Source: Takakia lepidozioides (taxonomy: Eukaryota; Streptophyta; Takakiopsida; Takakiales; Takakiaceae). From it: a DNA stretch of 64,000 bases. A model generated the notes under the pieces. It had not been told where the DNA came from, ran no database searches, and saw nothing but the letters and a program-made list of their open reading frames with translations. Made by a program: the position numbers and the translations under genes. The stretch is taken from assembly GCA_030704615.1 (NCBI GenBank), contig CM060732.1:80871171-80935170 (forward strand), in the 5' to 3' direction. This document shows positions 34,989 through 46,290 of the stretch, piece after piece; the first letter of the stretch is position 1; every line of letters starts with the position of its first letter.

Positions 34989-36123
34989 CTACTGTTTTGC
35001 AAAAAAGGCAAACAAGTTGCTTTGCTTTTCAGACACGGTATTCTTCCCGGTGCCCTTTGGGGACCTCGTTAACTGCCTACGCTTCGAGTCCTTTGCAACC
35101 TCGGATTCTATCATTCTCTTGGGTGCTAGTGGACTCCTGGTCAGAGATTTTTCGGACTTGGGAGAAGCTCCCTGTACAATGCCCCCTTTCCCTTCAAGAT
35201 GGGGTGATACTTCCCTGTCCCCTTTCTCTACCACGGACAGTTCATCACGCCCTCCCTTTGTTGTTGAGTTCAGTTGCATCCCTTGAAACTCCCCGGCATG
35301 TTCTGAATGCGGGGGCAGACTCACTCCCTCACTTTTCTCATCCAACTGTGTTTGTAATGTTTCAGTGACATCCTGATCAGGTTCCATGCCCGCAATCAAT
35401 GCCTTCTGCTCTTCCTCATCTAGGAGGACTTGGCCCTCCTCATCCATTGAACGCCTCTCACTCCCACCTCCTTGTGAATGAGTAGTTTTGCTACACGAAT
35501 TGGTGTTCTGGATTGAAGTTTCCACAGCCTTCTTTTTGCTGAAGAGTTGGGCTATTGTGTTGACACTGGCAACCTTGAGCTTAAGCTGGGCAAATCCACC
35601 CCAATGGGAAAATTTGAAGACACGAGTCCAAGACCCTTTCCAATAAAACTAATGAAGGACTAACTCATATCTTTTGCAACAAACACTGGAAACGTACTAA
35701 TGGTACAAATATGCAAGTGATGCACCCCATGAAGAACTCTGAATCATTTCACTTTGGTGCCCTTTCCATTTGAAAGAGCAGATCAAAATATCACAGAATT
35801 GACTGAACTTCGCCAGAAAGTAAACAGACGCCTCCAACTGCAGTGAACCCACGAGATACATTTCTACAACAAGAAAGCTTGAGGTCTGTAGAAGGGGATA
35901 CTTGACTGAAAACACCCCATAAATAGGTAAAATAGGTATTTTCTCATTCTTAAAAGTTGCAGAGAAAATTACCTCCTCAACACATTCAGGTCCATTGAAT
36001 GCTGGTTTTCCCATCGCTGGAGTGACAGGATACGAAACCTACAAAAGTCACCAAGTTTTATATTAATTTCTTGGTTGGAGGAAAGAGCAGGGACAAGGCC
36101 CTTGACGCAATACTGAACAAAAA

Positions 36124-36200
<77 letters not shown>

Positions 36201-39200
36201 TCCCTGTCCTCTAGGAAGCCTATTGACATTGGGTGGACTTGAAACGGGAGTACATTAATGTCTCTGTGACTAAATGCCGGCCTTGCGACCTCGTGTCCTT
36301 GTTTGTTTCGACCTGAAGCGCTTTGCTTCAGGTAAGGTAGTGCATTGGATTTAGTTGGAAAGCTTGGGGCCTTTCCCTCTTTAGAATATGCCTACACGGG
36401 CCATTCCCTGCAACTCCCTGGAGTGTGATCTCTGAATGGTAACAAGCGGACTCCTACCGCTTGGGGGCAGCCCCTCCGCCCAAATTGGGCAGTCGTATGC
36501 TCTGTCTACCATACTCGGCACTTGGGCTCGGGTTGGTTCCTGTGCTTAAAATTATGGCCTGCGAAAACAATCAAAAATTTAGCTCCTATCAACATCAACA
36601 CTCCTCAGGGTGATCCCTGGGAATTGGTTAATTATGCCAAATCTAGGGCTTCATGTGTAGTTTTTGGGGTGAATCCCAGGATGGACGATGTGTCCTTTAA
36701 AACTACATGCTCTAGCTTAGGCTTGGATTTCATGGCTAATGGTACCATCTCGAGACTTGATAACAGGGGTACGTTGAAGGTTGCAATGACCAAAAGTGCT
36801 TCTAATAGAGTCCCGCATCAATTCAATCTCAAAGAAGTTCGTCCCTTGACTGGCTGGAGAGCGGTCTTAGACATTGGTGATTCAATGGGGCGCTCTAGGA
36901 AGACAACCAAGGGCAACAACTTCAACTTGAGAGTTTCTAATCGGTTTGATGCTCTGGATGAGGTTGAATCCAAACAGCCAGACGGACAAGTTGCCCTAAG
37001 TGTACAGAACCTGAACGTCCTGAATCTGAAGGATTTGGTACTCTGAATGGTTTACCAATCCTCAAGGTTTACACAAGACGAACAAATTCTATACACGGGG
37101 TAATTGTCCCAAGCCGTCAGATGGACAATCTGTCCCTACGTGTGCAGAGCCTGAACGTCGTGTAACTGAAGGATTTGGTACTCTAAATGGTTTACCAATC
37201 CTCAAAGTCTACACAAGACGAGCAAAATCTATACACGGGGTAATTGTCCCCAAGCAGTCTGACGGACAATCTGCCCCTATGTGTGCGGAGCCTGTGCGTC
37301 GTGTAACTGAAAGATTTGGTACCCTGAATGGTTTACCAATTCTCAAAGTTTACAAAAGACGAGCAAAATCTACACATGGGGTAACTGTCCCCCCTTTGCA
37401 GAACGGTTGGCCGCCCAGGAGCAATCACAAGCTACCTAGACGACAAACAATTCACACGCAAAGGGCTGGCTTGCGGCTGGCCACTTTCAATTCTCAGGGT
37501 TGACCAACCAAAGGAAACAACTTGAAGTGGGACAAGTTCTTCGGGACTAATGATATTCATATCTGTGCTGGGCAAGAAACATGGGAAACGTCGGATAAAA
37601 ACTGGTTGGAAGATGTCATTGGTTATAAATGGGCAGGTAAGATGTGTACTCTCAAGGCAGCCTCTGCCAAACGCGGTCAAAAAGGGGTCGGATTCTTTGT
37701 CCGTGATTTCTTGTTTGACAATTGTGAAATATAACAAGGGTTTGAGTACAAGCATAGTATCTGGCTAAAACTGAATTTGAAGGGCGGCATGAGTACAAAG
37801 GACCTCTTTGTTGGTTGTGTTTACATGCCCACAGAGGGGACCCTTAGTGCTGACGCAGACAAGGCCTTCGAAGATGTAAAGCTGGACTGTGCTTTGTTCC
37901 TTGCCAAAGGTCAGGTGGTACTATTGGGGGACTTCAATGCCCGGGTGGGCAAAGGGATCCATCAGGACGATATCATTGGACCTTTTGGTGAGGACGAGCT
38001 GAATTCTAATGGCAGACGGTTAATTAACTGTCTAGAAGAGCTTCAGCTTTTGACCTTGAATAACAGGACAAGAGGTGACCAAGTGCAGTGGACTCGTGAG
38101 AAATCCCAAACTGGGGAACTTCCATTGTGGACTATATCATAATGGACAAAATTTTGTTCCCCCAGTGTGCCAATGTGTTGATCAACAGAACTGATATTGG
38201 TACTCTGACCACTTCCTGGTTTGGACTGAGATCAAAAGGTGTTTCCCACCACCAAGAGATCTGTGAAACGTTCGATTCAGAAGTGGCGCATAGAAAAATT
38301 CCACAATGAGGACGTCAAGGCTGAGTACGTCCAGGCCTTGCAAGAGGCTCTCCCTCATTTTGTCCAATCGCTCCAAGAACTTCAGTCACGCTCTGTTAAC
38401 GCAAGAAAGAAATGAAGTCGAAAGAGCAGTGGACTCTTGGGAGAGTTTCGTTTCCTCCGTGGTGACAAGATCATTTGGAGGAAACTAATTGTCGCGGTAG
38501 AGTAGTTAATTGGTGGACTAATGAGATTAAACTCAAGATAGCTGAGAGACGAGCCCTCTATAAAGAGTGCTACAATTGGAAACCAACAGAGAATTGTGGG
38601 CGAGGTTACCAGCTCCGTAAAGATATCAACAGCTTGTTAGGTCTCAGAAGAAAGTATACTGGGACAAGTCTACTTACAGTGAAAAGACTCAAACCACCAT
38701 GGTGGTAATGACAAGAAATTCTGGTTGCCCTTAAACGTTTGTACAAGCCGAAAAACGGTCAGCAAGTACAAAGCGCTGAAGACTACTAAGGTGCAGGTGC
38801 AGTGGTGACTTCATCGGTTGACATTGTCAAAACCTTTGAAACTCACTACAGTATCCTTGGCAGAACTTCTAGGTCTAACAGTGAGGGGTTCTGCTGAATG
38901 GAGGGACACAGTTGGAAAAACTGTCCTATGATTCAAAACAGCCCTGATGAACTGGAGTATATTTCAATGGCTTATAATGCTCCCATTAGTTCTTCTGAGA
39001 TTGTGGGAAGCAATTGAACATTTAAATGGATATAAGCTGGTGGACCTGATGGTATTGTCAACGAGCTTATCAAGCACGGTGGCGATCCCATGATAGAGGC
39101 CCTAGTTCTCCTCTTTAACCTTATCTGGAAGACTGAAATGATCCCCTTTCGCTGGCGACAGGGGGTCATTGTCAATCTATACAAGAAGGGTGACAGAGAA

Positions 39201-42200
39201 GAACCGGGGAACTACCGTGGCATCACGCTCCTCAATGCTGTTGGCAAGACATTCTGCAGAGTTATAAGTACTCGTCTCGAGGTTGATCTGGAGTCTAGAG
39301 GTTGTTTCCACGAAGGCCAAGCTGGCTTTCGGCGAAAACAGGGGCTGTGTGGATCATATCTTCACTCTAAGCCAGATTATCCAGGGAAGGAAAAAAGAAG
39401 GGAAACCCACTTATGTCTTTTTCCTGGATGTCAAAAAGGCTTATGACACAGTGTGGAGAGATGGCCTATGGTTCCGCCTCTGGTCTTGTGGGATCAAGGG
39501 AAAGATGTGGAGAGTTGTCCACAACTTGTATGCTCACACCAAAAGCTGTGTCACTGTTAACGGACAGAAGTCCAACTTCTTTGACATAGACCAAGGTGTA
39601 GCTCAAGGATGTACTCTCTCCCCTCTGCTCTTCAATGTTTTCATCAATCAACTCCTCGAGGATGTGGAAAGTGAGGGATTTGGGTTAAGGGTGGGTGATA
39701 CCACCATACCAGCCCTTATGTTTGCGGATGACTTCGCAGGCATAGGGGAGACTCCAACCAATCTCCAGGAGTTGATTGATTGCGCGAAGAGATACTTTGA
39801 TCTTTGGGGGCTAGAGGCTAATGTCAGCAAATGTGCAGTGGTAGCATTCAACGACAGAGGAGAGGGAGGAAGTGATCTTAAGTGGCAGTGGGGTAGCCAA
39901 GAGATCCCGGTCCTCCCTTCCTACACTTACCTGGGCGTTGAGTTCTCCTCCAATTGTAATTGGGATGCACATATCCGGAAAGTTGTTCAAACTGGCAAGG
40001 GCAAAGCTCTGGGGCTCACTAAATTTTTCCACTGCAGAGGGGTCAACTCTGAGGTTAAGAAAACCATGCTTTGTCGCGTTATTAGACCTGCCTTGGAGTA
40101 CGGATCTGCTATATGGGTTGATAACTCCAACCAGGCTAAGTCTCTAGAATCCATTCAAGTGGGGGTGCTTAAGGAGTGTATGTCAGCATGCTCCAAAACA
40201 GCCAATGTGGCTGTTCGGGGTGAGTTTGGCATTCCGTCCTTAAGCTCCCGACGAGATGAATTCAAGGTCAGATGGTGGGGTCAGCTGCAACATATGCCCA
40301 ACACCAGATATCCTAAGTTAATCGACTCTATATCTTGGAAACAGGACCGCCCTGTCAAACAGGCTAAGTCCTGGCAGAAGAGAGTAGAAGAGATTCTCAA
40401 GGACCTGGACCTGGATCCGCAAGTCTTGACCCTGCTGGATAAATCTGACTTAGAGGCTGTAGTGTCCTCAGCCATGTCTGTTGCCATGAGATTGTCTGAT
40501 GAAAATGAAGTTAGGCAGAAAACTTCCCTGAACTTGTTTCCAGTCTGTGACATGGGGGAGGACATCTTGGATGACCTCAAGGGTCTACCCACTCTCGGCA
40601 CTAGACTGAAATTTAAACTCAGGGCAGGAAGCCTACCTTTGAACAGCAAACAGAAGCAGAGAGGAAAGGGAGAGTGCAATTGCCCGTTGTGTGGGCAATC
40701 TGAAGACAGTATTCATTTTCTGATACACTGTCCGGGGTTCTCTCACCAAAGAGACGCTCTCTTCAAATCTATTAAGGGAATTGTGCCTGTACCCCTGTTT
40801 ACCAACTTTGAAAGTCTCGAGGCTGAGCCAAAAGCCCAGGCCCTCCTGAGGCCTAGTTTTTGGGCAAATCACACACAGCAGATTGATGCTTGTGTGAAGG
40901 GATTTCTAGAGGATATCTGGAAAACCCGGATTAATTCTTTATATGGAGGTAAGTCTTACTACCAACGTCAGCCCCTGACAGAGGTAGGTTCTGTCCCTTT
41001 TGTTCCCGCTCAAACTGGGCGCGGGGTCAATGGCCACAAGGCTACGGCAAACAACGTCTTATGAGTACAATCTCTCTCTCTCTCATCATGGATGATGAGA
41101 TCATGGACATCATGGATGACCTCAAGGGTCTACCCACTCTCGGCACCAGACTGAAATTTAAACTCAGGACAGGAAGCCTACCTTTGAACAGCAAACAGAA
41201 GCAGAGAGGAAAGGGAGAGTGCGATTGCCCGTTGTGTGGGCAACCTGAAGACAATATTCATTTTCTGATTCACTATCCGGGGTTCTCTCACCAGAGAGAC
41301 GCTCTCCTCAAATCTATCAAGGGAATTGTGCCTGTACCTTTGTTTCCCAACTTTGGAAGTCTCGAGGCTGAGCCAAAAGCCCAAGCCCTTCTGGGGCCTA
41401 GTTATTGGGCAAACCACACACAGCAGATTGATGCTTGTGTGAAGGGATTTCTAGAGGATATCTGGAAAACCCGGATCAATGTTGTATATCAAGGTAAGTC
41501 TTACTACTGACGTCAGCCCCTGACAGAGGTAGGTTCTGTCTCTTTGTGTTCCGCTCAAACTGGGTGGTCACAAGGGTGCGGCAAACAACGTCTTATGAGT
41601 ACATTTTTCTCTCTCTCTCGTCACCGTCTTATGAGTACATTCTCGCTCTCTCTCTTTTCCTATGAGTACATAGGACATAAGAGTACATATGAGTACGCGG
41701 ACGTTATAAAGCACCATTTCATTTCATTTCTCTTCCTATGAGTACATTCTCTGTTTTAAATGTCCCGTGGCAGCCTGTGGATGTGACAGAGTTTCTTTCC
41801 CTCTCTTGTTGCAACCCACAAATGGCTCCAAGAAGGTTGGTACTCCACAGGGACTGGACATATCATCAAACCAGCATTCACAACAATTGGTATGAATACA
41901 CCATTCTGTGTGGGCAAGTATGAGGAGATGGAGGGGTGAGACTTGAGACGGCTAAGGAATATACCATACTTACCTAGCTTATTAGGCACTTCCGCGCCTA
42001 ATAATTAATAAAAATGGAATATTATTAGGCAGATTCGTTTTTATTTTTTAGGCACCTCACCTAGGTAATTTCCAAACATTAGGCATGTATTACAGTAGAT
42101 CCTGGATAAAAATGAACAATTGTTTTTTACCTCCCTCAAAACCTATTGTTGAGGTAATTTTCTTTTCAAAAAACATAAAAACATTTTTTCAAGCAATTAG

Positions 42201-45200
42201 GCACTTCTCAGGAATTTTTTCCAAGTTTTAGGCACATTTTCCAAAAATGTTCTAAATTTAATTAGGCACTTGATTTTGAATTGATTATTGCCTAATAAGC
42301 TAGGTAAGCACAGTGGCGTCAAACTTACCAAGTCAGGGTATTCATATGGTTGTGTGAGGTTGTGAAGGTTGGCTTCTGAAAGATCATCGTTGAGCCATCT
42401 TTGAATGGCATCCTGACTCCCTAACACTACCGGCATCCTGTCTACACCACAAATCTGAATGCTGTAAGGCTGATGTTCATGAGAATACAAAATCATGAAT
42501 GATTGAGTTGAGATGCTCCTAGGTGAGGCCATTGAGTTCTACCAGAGATTGTAGAACTAAGCTGAATAAAGTCCTGAACTGGAATCATAACAATAGCAAT
42601 TGAAAAAGCCAGGATCTATTGGCAAGAAAACGTGCAACTGCTTACAATTGGCACTGCTAGACAAGGAGAGGCAATACAAACGAGAGAGAGAGAGAGAGAG
42701 TGGACCCGACTGAAGGAAAGTACTGTAAATTCTAACACTACAGCTGGACAATCAGAGAAAATTCACCTGTGCTGTTCCAAAACGATTGCACAGCAGCAGG
42801 TCATTCAGGAGTTCTTACCATGAAGCCACTCCAGTCCCTCACATACCCGCGTCGTCAGTATGGTAAATGTATAGACAACCTCGCCTGCCAAGAAGATCCA
42901 CCTTACAAGCATAAATTTAGTAGCAAATAGATTTCAACCAGGCCATGAGAGTGCAAAAAAGGTAGCTAAACTATCGAATTGTCTGTTTAGCAGTGATCAC
43001 AGTTCATCCAACACGCAAAATAATCATAACTTGGGACTCTCCAAAACATTTCTAAGCAAGGATTCACCTTCAGCATTCTCCCAGCTGTCGTAGAGAGCAG
43101 CAAACACAAGGGGCCGACTGTCTTTTAGATGCACATAATACGGCTGCTTTTTTCCCCCATCTTTCTTCCATTCATAGAACCTGTCATAAACACGAGTTTA
43201 AGAGACAATTTAGGGAAGCTATAGACCTGCATAAAGTTCTAATGCAGCAAGATCCACATTGGAGAAACACGCCGAAAAAACGTCATGGGCAGTTACCAAG
43301 AGCTCTACAGACAGTAAATTGCGCTGGGCTTGAAAACCTTGTGTAATCTTTTAGAAATGAAATGAAATGATACTTTAGAACGTCTCCAGAAAGCAAGAGC
43401 TTATGGGACAACACAAAGCAAGAAACAAGAAAGAGAGAGGGGCCGTCCACAAGCACCCAACGGAGAAAGCAAAGACTTGTTGAAGCAAGGCCTGCAAGAC
43501 CTGCAAGACCCAAGGATTGGAGCCACTCAAAAGGGTATAAAACCCAACTACAAAACTTGAAAACTGCAAATTGCAAATTGAAATCAGCACTGTTGCTTTT
43601 CTCTCTCTTCCCCATGCATGTCATTTCTGTCGTAAACACAGGGCTATAAAACTGCAATCAATAACTCTGCAACTGCGACTGTTGGGTTTGCGTGCGGACA
43701 AGTGCCAACACCTTAATGGCAGTTGCGGGGAAATAAGTTTAAACCTGCAGCTGAGCTGTGGGATAAGAGCCTCTTTCCATGTGAATATCAGACCTGTTCT
43801 TGACGTCACAGGGCATCCAGAACCGGCTGGACGGGTCTCCTAGACCACTACATATAGAAAGGAATAACTTTAGTGTTCGCTCTCTAGGACCACAACATTC
43901 CATGATGATGAGTGAAACAATTTTTTGTTACTTCCAGTGTGTTTCTTAACGATTGTTATTTCTATTTAGGCAACAGTGAGACAACACATCATTGATAATC
44001 TCCGAAACCTCTGTAAAATACCTGAGACCACTGATATCCCTGTGACTTTATGACTCCCTCACATTTCATGTGACCAGACCCGTTCCCGGGTTGGTCTTTC
44101 CAGCTTGCTGCAGAGTGCAGGAAGATGGCTGTGCATGGGTCAGTCTCGAGATGTGAGCATATGAGCGCAGACCAGACAACCTGCTCCAGAAAGACGATGG
44201 TGATCCAGGAAGATTCAGCCAGGGGAGTCATTGACAGTAGTTGCCCATTGAGGAAGCTTGCACAGGTGCACCCATTTTCCTACATGACGTCATACACGGG
44301 TTGCACGTCGACGTGGAAAGAGCCCCTAAGCTAAACTCTGGTGGGTGCCAACCCCACAAAAGGCTCCAGGAGGGGTAGTTTTCAGTGGGGTAAGGCTATG
44401 GCAGGCCAACGTTCGCAAGGAATGGCATGAGTAGAATCTCTCTCTCTGTGCACGTCTGTTGACCAACTTTCAAATCTTGAGGCTGAGTTTAAAGCATCAC
44501 TCTGTTGGGATCTAGTTGCTGGGCAGCTCAAACACACAGCAGATTGATGCTTGTGTGAAGGGCTTCTAGAGGAAATCTAGTTCTACGCTATGGCAAACAA
44601 CGTTTTATGAGTACATTTTTACTTGCCTTAGGCTACAGCAAACTTCTATATGAGTACATTCTCTTACTTAACCTTTTGTCCCTCTGCCTTATATAACTCT
44701 GTCTACCTATCTACTTCTCCATTTTCGAAACATTTGAACATATAGCCCCTTAGCAGTGGTTTGCCATACATACCCTTCCACTGCAGCAAGGCATCTGCTC
44801 TTTGACAAGAGACGACGGAAGGAGGACTTCTGATGTACAGATTCTGACCGTGCATTGAACTGCTCTCCACCCACACAGCAACAACCTCTCTTAAAGGAAC
44901 AAATTTAAACAGGCAACCATTCACCTACCCCCTTAATCATATGTCAAGGTTACCAGGAGGTATACAAGTACAGATTTGAATCCATGTACCAAGTGCTGAT
45001 GTAAGATAGTAGAGAGCTATGGAGAGACCGAGGTGAAAGAAAGAGGGATACTCACCATCCGGTAGTGATCTGGCTTTTGGGACTTCTTAGTGAAACTGGG
45101 AACCAGGCCCCATTTCATACAGTGCACAACTGCCTCTTTGACCTCACCTTTGTTTTCATTGCGGATCACAGGCATGTATGCGCCAGGGGCCACATTATAT

Positions 45201-46290
45201 GAGGGACGATACCTGAAAAACCAAGCCCTCGAGTCTTAGCACTATTTCTGCAACTTGCTCACTGTGTCTCTGAGGCACCTGCGGGCTTCCAGTTAGACAT
45301 TTTCCAACATTTAGAGGGAAGGGCCAGATCACAGCTAAACCCTGGTTAGTTGAGGTGACACAACCCAAGATCCTCCTTGAAGAAGAAAACCAGACATCAA
45401 CACCTGCAAAGCTCAGAAGAATTGGGCCTTCTGTTCTGAGACATCCTCCATCCTGTAGATGTGTCAAATCTCCCAGGCTTCCCAGATAGACCTGTTACAT
45501 CTTTCAATTTATATCAAAGAATTCATCCGACTCTCAAGGGTTACAAGGCTTTAAGTTTGGGGTTTAAGGTTCTGCGAGTGGAAAATAAACCCGATGCAGT
45601 TAGTGAATGAAACAAATCATATCAAACAATTGTGTGGGCGTCACCAACCACAGTAGCCTTGTGATTTTAGGTCGCTCTCTTCTCTCAGGAATTTGTGCTC
45701 GTATGAAGCATGTTTATTCCGTTGTACTCGAAGGTGACCTTTGGCAGGTATCAATGTACTCAACCAAAACTTGGCCGCCAACAGCCAACCCCCTTTCTCT
45801 CTCTTAAGCTGCATTTGCTTGCTAGCTTTTAATTTATCTGCGGGTCTTTCAATGAAGTAACCTCGGTAAGAGAACAAGAGAGAGAAAAGACTGCCAGAAG
45901 AACTGTGCCTCTTGAATGCGAGGGAATTCTTCCTATATCATTTTAACTGCAACTGGCGATGATTTGAGAGAGACAGAGACAGAGAGCTCAGCCGGGTTAT
46001 GCTGGGATACTAGACATCTTCGTCAAATGTACATGTGAACTCAACTGGAAGAGCAGTGTCGATGAGTAAGAGCTAATCCATATTGTGGGTGACGACAAAT
46101 ATTCAAATTGATGCAGTCCCAGCACAAATTATGCCAATTCAAAACGATGGGTTATGTCTGGTCGCATGTTACCAAAACCTTCAAAGTCTTCAACGTACCG
46201 CTCAGAGTCTATAGAGCGCAGGGGAGCTTGAATGCCACAAGCCGCAGGCACCGCGTCCACTCGCAGTGTACATCGCGCCCTCCCACACAT
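34989..46290 (-). CDS. HMCES: SRAP-domain abasic-site crosslinking protein (HMCES type)
   Basis: HMCES/YedK proteins form a thiazolidine crosslink with abasic sites in single-stranded DNA at replication forks. Eight exons join in phase: 46290-46199, 45212-45056, 44859-44774, 43180-43068, 42884-42819, 42441-42329, 36038-35973 and 35585-34989, for 429 residues. The start MCGRARCTLR supplies catalytic Cys2. Other hallmarks are YRPSYNVAPG, MKWGLVPSF, FNARSES (Asn), GFYEWKK (Glu), FAALYDSW and WLHDRMPVVLG (His), all the residues needed for catalysis. The long C-terminal exon encodes an acidic/basic tail ending KQSNLFAFFAKQ, where QSNLFAFF fits the PCNA-binding PIP box QxxLxxFF. Intron 6 (6.3 kb) contains a LINE and a MITE. 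The ATG at 46290 is fixed by the need for Cys at position 2. Confidence 0.93.
36127..36197. repeat. (CT)n microsatellite, about 35 units
   Basis: An uninterrupted CT run of about 71 bp in HMCES intron 6, just left of the LINE. On the minus strand it reads (AG)n and opens a spurious Arg-Glu repeat frame. In the gene's orientation it sits about 90 bp upstream of exon 7. Confidence 0.97.
36540..37503 (+). pseudogene. LINE ORF1-like region with triplicated 47-codon segment
   Basis: An open frame to 37046 contains PRMDDVSFKTTCSSLG and NRVPHQFNLKEVRPLTGW, without a domain I recognise (no CCHC knuckle seen). From about 36990 to 37400 a 140-141-bp segment occurs three times, anchored by GA(A)GGATTTGGTAC at 37028, 37168 and 37309. 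Copies 2 and 3 are in one frame and encode CAEPxRRVTExFGTLNGLP and then ILKVYxRRAKSxHGVxVP. The frame continues into RLATFNSQG at the ORF1/ORF2 junction, near the endonuclease start. Confidence 0.6.
37480..41063 (+). pseudogene. LINE ORF2: endonuclease and reverse transcriptase, disrupted
   Basis: The endonuclease (about 37480-38290) shows LATFNSQG, AGQETW and VVLLGDFNARVG. The reverse transcriptase shows VIVNLYKKGD and NYRGITLLN (39150-39240). From 39283 there is one 593-codon open frame with TYVFFLDVKKAYDTVWRDGL, GVAQGCTLSPLLFNVFIN and the catalytic FADD box at 39721-39732. A C-terminal CNCPLCGQ...HFLIHC motif (about 40675-40733) resembles the zinc-binding end of many LINE ORF2 proteins. 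Frameshifts or stops occur near 37735, 38115, 38480, 38720 and 39030, plus a frame change near 39330. No RNase H domain was seen. Confidence 0.88.
41061..41620 (+). repeat. Second tandem copy of the LINE 3' end
   Basis: From GGATGACCTCAAGGGTC at 41114 this stretch repeats 40569 onward, at an offset of 545 bp, through the Cys/His region (CDCPLCGQPEDNIHFLIH) and the GGCAAACAACGTCTTATGAGTAC tail. The copies differ by scattered substitutions (for example CNCPLC versus CDCPLC). A 5'-truncated LINE probably inserted into the CT-rich tail of the first copy. Confidence 0.88.
41969..42308. mobile_element. 340-bp MITE with TTAGGCA subterminal repeats
   Basis: Perfect 20-bp terminal inverted repeats: CTTACCTAGCTTATTAGGCA at 41969-41988 and its complement at 42289-42308. 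Inside, TTAGGCA recurs at 41982, 42025, 42048, 42079, 42197, 42238 and 42262, all in one orientation, with a reverse copy at the right end. The element is AT-rich and non-coding. No convincing target duplication was found, so the superfamily is undecided. Its right end is 20 bp from the exon 6 donor of HMCES. Confidence 0.8.
43350..43500 (-). mobile_element. Retroelement 3' end (ATTTC tail), HMCES intron 3
   Basis: Read on the minus strand, this ends GGAGACGTTCTAAAGTATC-(ATTTC)3 and matches the plus-strand piece at 23050-23175 over about 110 bp (GCTTGT...GGCCCC, CATAAGCTCT or CACAAGCTCT, then the tail). Same family as that fragment and related at the 3' end to the LINE. Confidence 0.6.
44340..44690 (+). 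mobile_element. Truncated LINE 3' fragments, HMCES intron 3
   Basis: Pieces of LINE tail occur in series: GGCAGGCCAACGTTCGCAAGG...GAGTAGAATCTCTCTC, then a stretch matching the ORF2 end (GACCAACTTTCAAATCTTGAGG, CACAGCAGATTGATGCTTGT), then two GAGTACATT units (44610-44625, 44652-44665). The fragments are strongly decayed and nested. Confidence 0.7.

Larger units (their letters stand above)
36240..41730 (+). mobile_element. LINE (non-LTR) retrotransposon, decayed near-full-length copy
   Basis: It lies in HMCES intron 6, antisense to the gene. It carries an ORF1-like region, an APE-type endonuclease, a reverse transcriptase and a C-terminal Cys/His motif, followed by a 3' region with GAGTACATTCTCTCTCT units and the end GCGGACGTTATAAAGCACC-(ATTTC)3. 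The 5' boundary is approximate (after the CT microsatellite) and no target duplication was identified. Frameshifts and stops in ORF2 make it inactive. The tail is a pentanucleotide repeat, not poly(A), which is less typical of the plant L1 clade. The clade is left open. Confidence 0.85.

Noticed and set aside
35969-36229. Arg-Glu repeat open frame on the minus strand
   Set aside because: It is only the translation of the (CT)n microsatellite; the real coding part here is HMCES exon 7 in a defined frame.
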